Made by a program: the position numbers and the translations under genes. From Roseovarius amoyensis (lineage in GTDB: Bacteria; Pseudomonadota; Alphaproteobacteria; Rhodobacterales; Rhodobacteraceae), in contig NZ_QITQ01000023.1 of assembly GCF_003260265.1 (NCBI RefSeq), forward strand, positions 1 to 42,910: a DNA stretch of 42,910 bases, read 5' to 3'. This document shows, one piece after another, positions 16,131 to 23,055 of this stretch (positions are counted from its first letter, which is position 1; the number at the start of each line of letters is the position of its first letter). Below the pieces are notes generated by a model, which did not search any database, was not told the origin of the DNA, and saw nothing but the letters and a program-made list of their open reading frames with translations.

Positions 16131-18179
16131 ATGCGGGTCGGCCGCCTGATCTGTGCGCTGGCACTGGGCCTGTTCCTCGTCGCGCTGGCGCGCGACGGGG
16201 TTGACCGCTGGGTTGCGGCGACTGAACTGCCCGACATCATCGCCGAAACCTCGGCCGAGATGCGCGACCGCGACGGTGCGCTGCTGCGTCTCTACACGGT
16301 CGAGGACGGGCGCTGGCGATTGTCGGTGGGCGCGGACGGGGTCGATCCGGCCTATCTGCGGATGCTGATCGCCTATGAGGATCGCCGCTTTTACCGCCAT
16401 TCCGGGGTTGATCCGCTGGCCCTGACGCGCGCGCTGGGGCAGGCGGTGACGCGGGGGCGGGTGGTCTCGGGCGGCTCGACCCTGAGCATGCAGGTGGCGC
16501 GGCTGCTGGAGGACAGCGGCACAGGCCGCTGGGCCGGCAAGCTGCGGCAGATGCGGGTGGCGCTGGCGCTGGAACGGCGGCTGGACAAGGCGCAGATCCT
16601 CGACATCTACCTGTCGCGCGCGCCATTCGGCGGCAATCTCGAAGGGGTGCGGGCGGCGACGCTGGCGTGGTTCGGCAAGGAACCCGCGCGCCTGACCCCG
16701 GCCGAGGCGGCGTTGCTGGTGGCGCTGCCGCAATCGCCCGAGGCCCGCCGCCCCGACCGCGCGCCAGAGGCAGCCCGCGCCGCCCGCGACCGGGTGCTGG
16801 CGCGGATGGTGGGCGCCGGCGTGCTGAGCGACGAAGAGGCCGCCGCCGCGCGCACCGAACCGGTGCCGACCGCGCGCCGCCCCTTCCCGGCGCTGGCCCC
16901 GCACCTGACCGACCTTGCCCGCCGGCAGGACCGGCTGTCGCCCCGCCAGACCCTGACCATCCGCCGCGACCTGCAACAAAGCCTCGAATCGCTGGCGCGC
17001 AACAGCCTGCGCGACCTGCCCGACGAGGTGTCGATCGCCATCGTGGTGGCCGATCACCGCAACGGAGAAATCCTCGCCTCGGTCGGTTCGGCCGGTTATG
17101 GCGCCGGCGAGGGGCGGCAGGGGTTCGTCGACATGGCCCGCGCCGTGCGCTCGCCCGGATCGACGCTCAAGCCGTTCATCTATGCGATGGCGTTTGACCG
17201 GGGGCTTGCGCATCCGCAGACGCTGATCCGGGATCGGCCTGTCGCCTTTGGCACTTACGCACCGCGCAATTTCGACGGCGCCTGGCGGGGCGAACTGCCG
17301 GTGGCCGAGGCGCTGCGCCAGTCGCTGAATATCCCTGCGGTGCTGCTGCTGGACGAGATCGGGCCGGCGCACCTGATCGACGCCATGCGCCGCGCCGGCG
17401 TCAAGGCCCGCCTGCCGGGCGGGCAGCCGGGGCTGGCGGTCGCACTGGGCGGTGTCGGGGTGACGCTGACCGATCTGGTGCAGTTATATGCTATGTTGGC
17501 GAATGGCGGCGTTGCACAGCCGCTGCACTGGCGCGCCGGAGAAGCGGCACAGGCAACGTCATCCCGTATTCTGGGCCGTGCGGCCGCGTGGCAGGTGGGC
17601 GACATCCTGGCCGGGCTGGCGCCGCCACCGGGGGCACCGCGCGGGCGGATCGCCTACAAGACCGGCACATCCTATGGCTATCGCGATGCCTGGGCGCTGG
17701 GCTTTGACGGGGCGCATGTCGCCGGGGTCTGGATCGGGCGGCCCGACGGCACCCCGGTGCCCGGCGCGTTCGGCGGTGATCTGGCCGCGCCGATCCTGTT
17801 CGAGGCATTCCAGCGCCTCAAACCCGCCGCCGACCCGCTGCCCCCGCCGCCGCCCGAAACGCTGATCCTGTCCACCGCGAAGTTGCCGCAGCCGCTGCGC
17901 CGCTTTGCCGGGCGCGATGCGGTGTTTACAGCGGCCGAGGACGCACCCAAGCTGGTGTTCCCGCCCCAGGGCGCGCGCCTGCCGGTCGAGGGGGGTGTCT
18001 TGCCGGTCAAGCTGCGCGACGGCACGCCGCCCTTTACCTGGATGGCCGACGGCACGCCGGTGCTGACCGGGGTGCGCCGGCGCGAGGCGGTCATCGAGGG
18101 GCTGTCGCGCGGCTATTCCACCCTGTCGGTGATCGACGGTGAGGGCCGCGCCGACCGGGTGATGATCTGGATAGATTGA
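16131..18179 (+). CDS. Penicillin-binding protein 1C
   Basis: A 682-residue bifunctional peptidoglycan synthase of the inner membrane. Residues 1-22 form a signal anchor. The glycosyltransferase (GT51) domain has YEDRRFYRHSGVD with catalytic Glu83 and GGSTLSMQVARL. The transpeptidase has SPGSTLKPF (Ser344), SLN (398-400) and KTG (510-512). A short BiPBP_C immunoglobulin-like domain (LVFPPQGARLPVEGG) ends the protein. All active-site motifs are intact. It lies 41 nt after the alpha-2-macroglobulin gene on the same strand, the common A2M-PbpC operon. Length is somewhat shorter than E. coli PbpC (about 770). Confidence 0.95.
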   Translation: MRVGRLICALALGLFLVALARDGVDRWVAATELPDIIAETSAEMRDRDGALLRLYTVEDGRWRLSVGADGVDPAYLRMLIAYEDRRFYRHSGVDPLALTRALGQAVTRGRVVSGGSTLSMQVARLLEDSGTGRWAGKLRQMRVALALERRLDKAQILDIYLSRAPFGGNLEGVRAATLAWFGKEPARLTPAEAALLVALPQSPEARRPDRAPEAARAARDRVLARMVGAGVLSDEEAAAARTEPVPTARRPFPALAPHLTDLARRQDRLSPRQTLTIRRDLQQSLESLARNSLRDLPDEVSIAIVVADHRNGEILASVGSAGYGAGEGRQGFVDMARAVRSPGSTLKPFIYAMAFDRGLAHPQTLIRDRPVAFGTYAPRNFDGAWRGELPVAEALRQSLNIPAVLLLDEIGPAHLIDAMRRAGVKARLPGGQPGLAVALGGVGVTLTDLVQLYAMLANGGVAQPLHWRAGEAAQATSSRILGRAAAWQVGDILAGLAPPPGAPRGRIAYKTGTSYGYRDAWALGFDGAHVAGVWIGRPDGTPVPGAFGGDLAAPILFEAFQRLKPAADPLPPPPPETLILSTAKLPQPLRRFAGRDAVFTAAEDAPKLVFPPQGARLPVEGGVLPVKLRDGTPPFTWMADGTPVLTGVRRREAVIEGLSRGYSTLSVIDGEGRADRVMIWID

Positions 18180-18201
18180 CCGAGGGTGGAAACGCACCTG
18201 G

Positions 18202-18233
18202 ATAAGACCAGATTGCGCCGTGGCTAAGGCCAG
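18202..18233 (-). promoter_or_regulatory. Probable TauR operator upstream of tauR
   Basis: On the minus strand there are two direct repeats, CTGGCCTTAG (18233-18224) and CTGGTCTTAT (18211-18202), spaced 22 bp start to start. They resemble the CTGGAC(C/T)TAA direct repeats described for TauR in Rhodobacter. They lie about 175 bp ahead of the tauR start and just after pbpC, with the palindromic repeat between. A role in autoregulation is inferred. Confidence 0.5.
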
Positions 18234-18267
18234 TCTAAAGTTTGTCTGACTTATTAATTCCGCTTTT

Positions 18268-18354
18268 GCCCGGACCGCTTTGCGGGCCGGGCATGCGCCC
18301 GCCCGCCCCATGGCGGGCGCATTCGCGCCCACCCGGGCGGTCGCATGCCCTCTG
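18268..18354. repeat. Palindromic dispersed repeat, copy 2
   Basis: This is the second copy of the element at 5585-5670: 59 bases identical (18281-18339), one mismatch, then 14 more identical. The left arm here makes a better hairpin, GCCCGG-a-CCGC-ttt-GCGG-g-CCGGGC (18268-18292). Outer stem GGGCATGCG with CGCATGCCC encloses GCGCCCGCC with GGCGGGCGC. It ends about 50 bp before the tauR start and may lie in its 5' untranslated region. Confidence 0.75.
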
Positions 18355-18406
18355 ATCGCGGGTGGCCGCCACGGAAACCATCGCCAAAGGATACAGGCTC
18401 CGCAAC

Positions 18407-19870
18407 ATGGCCATCCCCGTAGAAACCTTCTTTCTGGACCCGGAGGCGCAAGGCACGCTGCAGGCACAGATCCGGCAGATGATCGCCGAGGGCATCCTGT
18501 CGGGTCGGCTGCGCAAGGGTGAAAGACTGCCCTCGTCGCGCAAGCTGGCGCAGCACCTGGGGGTCAGCCGGATCACCGTGACGCTGGCCTATACCGACCT
18601 GCAGGCCTCTGAATACCTGGAGGCGCGCGACCGCTCGGGCTATTACGTCTCACGCAATGCGCCGGAACCGCCGCGCATGGCCGTGCACCACCCGCTGAAC
18701 GACCGCATCGACTGGTCCCGCGCGCTGGGGCGCAGGTTCACCGGCGGCGCGGCACCGGAAAAACCGCATGACTGGTCGCGCTACCGCTATCCTTTCATCT
18801 ATGGGCAAAGCGACGCCACGCTGTTCGACCACGCCAACTGGCGGCACTGTGCGCTCAGGGCGCTGGGGCAGCGCGATTTCCTGACCCTGACCGCCGATCT
18901 GTATGACCAGGACGACCCCAGGCTGGTGGAATTCATCGCCCGCCACACCCTGCCCCGGCGGGGCATCCTGGCCCGGCCCGAGGAAATCCTTGTCACCATG
19001 GGCGCGCAGAACGCGCTGTGGCTGACGGCGCAGGTACTGCTGACACAGCGCCGCACCGCCGTGGCCGAGGAACCCTGTTACCACGGGCTGCGCGACATCC
19101 TGCTGCAGACGCGCTGTCACGTCGCGCCGGTGCCGGTCGACCGTGACGGGCTGCCGCCCGAGGCCCTGCCGGACCATGCCGACGTCATATTCACCACCCC
19201 CAGCCACCAGGCGCCAACCAACGCCACCATGCCGCTGGCGCGGCGGCGCGCCTTGCTGAGCCGGGCGCGCGAGATGGACGCGCTGATCGTCGAGGACGAT
19301 TACGAATTCGAGATGGCGTTCCTGCGCGCGCCGCTGCCGGCACTGAAATCGCTCGATCGTGACGGGCGGGTGATCTATGTCGGCAGCTTTTCCAAGTCGG
19401 TGTTTCCGGGGCTGAGGCTGGGCTATCTTGTCGGGCCGGAGCCGTTCATCCGCGAGGCGCGCGCGCTCAGGCTCAGCGTCTATCGGCATGCGCCCGGCCA
19501 TGTGCAGCGCACCACCGCCTATTTCCTCAGCCTCGGGCATTACGACAGCCTGATCCGCCGGACGGGCCAGACGCTGGCAAACAGGCGCCGGGCGATGGAA
19601 GCAGCACTGGCCGAACACGGGCTGGGGGTCGAGGGGCGCGGCGTCTTTGGCGGCAGTTCGATCTGGATGCGCGCGCCCGAAGGCGTGGACACAGGGGAAC
19701 TGGATGCGCGCCTGCGCGAACGCGGGGTGTTGATCGAGCCGGGGCGCCCGTTCTTTCACGCCGCCGCGCCGCCGCGGAATTATTATCGCCTGGCCTATTC
19801 CTCGATACCCGTCGAACGTATCGGCGAGGGTATCGCGTTGCTGGCCGAAGAGATGCGCAAGATGGCCTGA
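18407..19870 (+). CDS. MocR/GntR-family taurine regulator TauR
   Basis: A 487-residue MocR-type transcription factor. Residues ~15-80 are a GntR winged helix-turn-helix (LRKGERLPSSRKLAQHLGVS). The rest is a fold-type I aminotransferase domain with the PLP-binding lysine in VGSFSKSVFPGLRLGY (Lys330) and the ALIVEDDYEFEM motif. In Rhodobacter and Roseobacter species TauR activates taurine genes. The assignment as TauR rests on adjacency to xsc and on TauR-like repeats on both sides. ATG 18407 was chosen over the in-frame GTG at 18362 because that would start next to the repeat and adds a non-conserved extension. Confidence 0.85.
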   Translation: MAIPVETFFLDPEAQGTLQAQIRQMIAEGILSGRLRKGERLPSSRKLAQHLGVSRITVTLAYTDLQASEYLEARDRSGYYVSRNAPEPPRMAVHHPLNDRIDWSRALGRRFTGGAAPEKPHDWSRYRYPFIYGQSDATLFDHANWRHCALRALGQRDFLTLTADLYDQDDPRLVEFIARHTLPRRGILARPEEILVTMGAQNALWLTAQVLLTQRRTAVAEEPCYHGLRDILLQTRCHVAPVPVDRDGLPPEALPDHADVIFTTPSHQAPTNATMPLARRRALLSRAREMDALIVEDDYEFEMAFLRAPLPALKSLDRDGRVIYVGSFSKSVFPGLRLGYLVGPEPFIREARALRLSVYRHAPGHVQRTTAYFLSLGHYDSLIRRTGQTLANRRRAMEAALAEHGLGVEGRGVFGGSSIWMRAPEGVDTGELDARLRERGVLIEPGRPFFHAAAPPRNYYRLAYSSIPVERIGEGIALLAEEMRKMA

Positions 19871-19880
19871 TGGTGGGCGT

Positions 19881-19913
19881 CTGGCCATAATCCGATATCG
19901 AAACTGGCCCTAG
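19881..19913 (+). promoter_or_regulatory. Probable TauR operator upstream of xsc
   Basis: Two direct repeats, CTGGCCATAA (19881-19890) and CTGGCCCTAG (19904-19913), spaced 23 bp start to start, lie in the 114-bp gap between tauR and xsc. They are near the TauR repeat consensus and share their form with the pair before tauR. Position, 70-100 bp upstream of the xsc start, suits an activator site. Confidence 0.55.
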
Positions 19914-19984
19914 ACACCCCCGGCGGCTGCCGTAGGTTCGCGTCAGGCCGCGCCCCTGTGGGCCGGGATCAGGAGACGCACGCC

Positions 19985-21760
19985 ATGAAGATGACCACCG
20001 AGGAAGCCTTCGTCAAAACCCTGCAAATGCACGGGATCGGCCATGCCTTTGGCATCATCGGGTCGGCCTTCATGCCGATTTCGGACCTGTTTCCCAAGGC
20101 CGGCATTACCTTTTGGGACTGCGCGCACGAGGGGTCGGGCGGCATGATGGCAGACGGCTTTACCCGCGCCAGCGGGAAAATGTCGATGATGATCGCCCAG
20201 AACGGCCCCGGCATCACCAATTTCGTCACCGCCGTGAAAACCGCCTACTGGAACCACACGCCGCTGCTGCTGGTCACGCCGCAGGCCGCCAACAAGACCA
20301 TCGGTCAGGGCGGTTTCCAGGAAGTCGAGCAGATGAAGCTGTTCGAGGACATGGTCGCCTATCAGGAAGAGGTGCGCGACCCCAGCCGCATCGCCGAGGT
20401 GCTGAACCGGGTGATCCTGCAGGCCCGACGCGCCAGCGCACCCGCCCAGATCAACGTACCGCGCGATTACTGGACGCAGGTGATCGACATCAACCTGCCC
20501 GCCTTGGTCGAGTTTGAGCGCCCCTCGGGTGGCGAGACTGCCATCGCCGAGGCGGCCGACCTGTTGGCAAAGGCGAAGTTCCCGGTGATCCTGAATGGTG
20601 CAGGCGTGGTTCTGGCCGGTGCAATCCCGGCGACCAGGGCGTTGGCGGAACGGCTGGAGGCCCCTGTTTGCGTGGGTTACCAGCACAACGACGCGTTTCC
20701 GGGGTCTCATCCGCTGTTCGCCGGGCCGTTGGGCTATAACGGCTCCAAGGCGGGGATGGAGCTGATCGCACAGGCGGACGTGGTGCTATGCCTCGGCACC
20801 CGGCTGAACCCGTTCTCGACCCTGCCGGGGTACGGCATCGACTACTGGCCCAAGGATGCCAAGGTCATCCAGGTCGATCTGAACCCCGACCGGATCGGGC
20901 TGACCAAGCGCGTCAGCGTCGGGATCGTCGGTGATGCCCGCAAGGTGGCTGAGGCAATCCTCGACCGTCTGCCCGAGGGCGCCGGCGACGAGGGCCGGGA
21001 TGAACGCCGCGCGCTGATCGCGCAGACAAAATCGGCCTGGGCGCAGCAACTTGCCTCGATGGATCACGAGGAAGACGACGCCGGCACCACCTGGAACCAG
21101 CGCGCCCGCGACGCGAAACCCGACTGGATGAGCCCCCGCATGGCCTGGCGCGCGATCCAGGCGGCCCTGCCGCGCGAGGCGATCATTTCGTCGGACATCG
21201 GCAACAACTGCGCCATCGGCAATGCCTACCCCAGCTTTGAGGCCGGGCGGAAATACCTGGCACCGGGTCTGTTCGGCCCCTGCGGCTATGGCCTGCCCGC
21301 GATCGTCGGCGCCAAGATCGGCTGTCCCGATGTGCCGGTGGTGGGTTTTTCCGGCGACGGCGCCTTTGGCATCGCGGTGACCGAGCTGACGGCCATCGGG
21401 CGTCCGGAATGGCCGGCGATCACACAGATCGTCTTTCGCAACTACCAGTGGGGTGCGGAAAAGCGCAACTCGACGCTGTGGTACGATGACAACTTCGTCG
21501 GCACCGAGCTTGACCAACAGGTCAGCTATGCCGGTATCGCCCGTGCCTGCGGGTTGCAGGGCGTGGTGGCGCGCACCATGGACGAGCTGACCGATGCGTT
21601 GGCGCAGGCGATCCGCGATCAGATGGAACACGGCAAGACCACGCTGATCGAGGCGATGATCAACCAGGAACTGGGGGAACCATTTCGCCGGGATGCGATG
21701 AAAAAGCCGGTCGAAGTGGCCGGGATCGACGCGGCCGACATGCGCGAACAGCAGGTCTGA
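19985..21760 (+). CDS. Sulfoacetaldehyde acetyltransferase
   Basis: A 591-residue thiamine-diphosphate enzyme converting sulfoacetaldehyde plus phosphate to acetyl phosphate and sulfite, the desulfonation step of taurine, isethionate and related C2-sulfonate breakdown, in the cytoplasm. Seen: N-terminal pyrimidine-binding domain with the activating glutamate region (FWDCAHEGSGGMMADGFTR), a central domain, and the ThDP motif GDGAFGIAVTEL ending in NYQWGAEKRN. Length matches Xsc (about 590-600). AGGAG precedes ATG 19985; an upstream in-frame start would add nine residues before the conserved MKMTTEEAFVKTLQMHGI. ackA starts 4 nt after the stop, so the two form an operon. Confidence 0.95.
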   Translation: MKMTTEEAFVKTLQMHGIGHAFGIIGSAFMPISDLFPKAGITFWDCAHEGSGGMMADGFTRASGKMSMMIAQNGPGITNFVTAVKTAYWNHTPLLLVTPQAANKTIGQGGFQEVEQMKLFEDMVAYQEEVRDPSRIAEVLNRVILQARRASAPAQINVPRDYWTQVIDINLPALVEFERPSGGETAIAEAADLLAKAKFPVILNGAGVVLAGAIPATRALAERLEAPVCVGYQHNDAFPGSHPLFAGPLGYNGSKAGMELIAQADVVLCLGTRLNPFSTLPGYGIDYWPKDAKVIQVDLNPDRIGLTKRVSVGIVGDARKVAEAILDRLPEGAGDEGRDERRALIAQTKSAWAQQLASMDHEEDDAGTTWNQRARDAKPDWMSPRMAWRAIQAALPREAIISSDIGNNCAIGNAYPSFEAGRKYLAPGLFGPCGYGLPAIVGAKIGCPDVPVVGFSGDGAFGIAVTELTAIGRPEWPAITQIVFRNYQWGAEKRNSTLWYDDNFVGTELDQQVSYAGIARACGLQGVVARTMDELTDALAQAIRDQMEHGKTTLIEAMINQELGEPFRRDAMKKPVEVAGIDAADMREQQV

Positions 21761-21764
21761 CGCG

Positions 21765-22937
21765 GTGACGCGGGGGACCGTAGGCGACAGCATCCTGGTG
21801 ATCAATGCCGGGTCGTCCTCGGTCAAGGCGGCGGTGTTCGGGGCGGATGGCACCGAGCATATCCACCTGCTGGCCGAGGGGATCGGCGGCACCGGGCGGC
21901 TGTGCGTCGGCACCGAGCAAGGTGCCGCGCAATTCGATACCCACGACGCGGCGCTGCGCGCGGTTCTGACGGCGCTGGGGGCGCGCGGTTTCACCCTGGA
22001 TACCATGCGCGCGGCGGCGCACCGGGTGGTGCATGGCGGTGCTGCGCTGGTGCGCTCGGTGCTGATTGACGCCAAAACCCGCGCCGCCCTCAGTCGTTGC
22101 ACGCCGTTGGCGCCCCTGCACAACCCGCACAACTTGGCCGCCATCGATGCGCTGTCGGGGCTCGCGCCGGGGCTGCCGCAGGTGGCTGTCTTTGACACCG
22201 CCTTTCACGCCACCAACCCCGATGTTGCCACCCGCTATGCCGTGCCCGACCGGATCGCGGCGCGCGGAATTCGTCGCTATGGCTTTCACGGGATTTCATA
22301 TGCCGCGCTGGTCGAGGCACTGCCGCAGATCACGGGTGCCGCACTACCCCGCCGCCTGCTGGCGATGCACCTGGGGCATGGCGCATCCATCTGCGCCATC
22401 CGCGACGGGCGATCGGTGGCCACGACGATGGGATATTCGCCGCTGGAGGGGCTGACGATGAGCACCCGTTCGGGCGGCATCGACGCCGCTGCGGTGCTGC
22501 GGCTGGCGGCCGAGGACGGTATCGAGGCGACGCAGGAGATGCTGATCCGCGAAAGCGGGCTCAAGGGGCTGTCGGGCGGTACCGTCGACATGCGCGCGCT
22601 GCTGGCCGATGACAGCCCGGCGGCGCGTTTTGCAGTCGATCATTTCTGCTATTGGGCGGTACGGCATGCGGGCTCTCTCATCGCGGCGATGGAGGGGGTG
22701 GATGCCGTCGCCTTTACCGGCGGCATAGGCGAGAACGCTGCCCCCATCAGGGCGCGGATCGTGGCCGGGCTGGGCTGGCTGGGGGCGCGGATCGACGATG
22801 CGGCAAACGCGCAGGGCTCCGCGCTGCTGCACGTCGCGGAGTCGGCGGTCGGGTGCTGGATCGTGCCCGCCGCAGAGGAACGGCGGATCGCTGCCGAGGC
22901 GAAGGCCTTGCTGCCGGCATCAGGATCGGGAAAATAG
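21765..22937 (+). CDS. Acetate kinase
   Basis: A 390-residue ASKHA-fold kinase, acetyl phosphate + ADP to acetate + ATP (reversible). Motifs: ILVINAGSSSVK near residue 10, the HRVVHGG motif, MHLGHGASICAI, SPLEGLTMSTRSG and FTGGIGENA. The GTG start at 21765 lies 4 nt after xsc and keeps the usual short N-terminus. Placed directly after xsc it would take the acetyl phosphate produced by Xsc and yield ATP and acetate. Many relatives have phosphotransacetylase (pta) at this place instead; no pta is in this window. Confidence 0.93.
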   Translation: MTRGTVGDSILVINAGSSSVKAAVFGADGTEHIHLLAEGIGGTGRLCVGTEQGAAQFDTHDAALRAVLTALGARGFTLDTMRAAAHRVVHGGAALVRSVLIDAKTRAALSRCTPLAPLHNPHNLAAIDALSGLAPGLPQVAVFDTAFHATNPDVATRYAVPDRIAARGIRRYGFHGISYAALVEALPQITGAALPRRLLAMHLGHGASICAIRDGRSVATTMGYSPLEGLTMSTRSGGIDAAAVLRLAAEDGIEATQEMLIRESGLKGLSGGTVDMRALLADDSPAARFAVDHFCYWAVRHAGSLIAAMEGVDAVAFTGGIGENAAPIRARIVAGLGWLGARIDDAANAQGSALLHVAESAVGCWIVPAAEERRIAAEAKALLPASGSGK

Positions 22938-22953
22938 ACCCTGATGCAGGGAA

Positions 22954-22997
22954 TTTCAGAAATCGAATTTCGGAAAATACAAACTAAACGGAAAATA
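22954..22997. promoter_or_regulatory. Paired TTTCnGAAA palindromes before soeABC
   Basis: Two 9-bp palindromes, TTTCAGAAA (22954-22962) and TTTCGGAAA (22968-22976), lie 14 bp apart. The second overlaps a CGGAAAATA word (22971-22979) that is repeated at 22989-22997, 18 bp later. This is the most AT-rich part of the 118-bp ackA-soeA gap. It looks like the operator/promoter of soeABC. The regulator is unknown; it differs from the TauR-type sites. Confidence 0.45.
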
Positions 22998-23055
22998 TGT
23001 CGCAGGACGAAATCAACTGTCCTAACGTGATGCCCGACAAGGAACGATCACGCCG

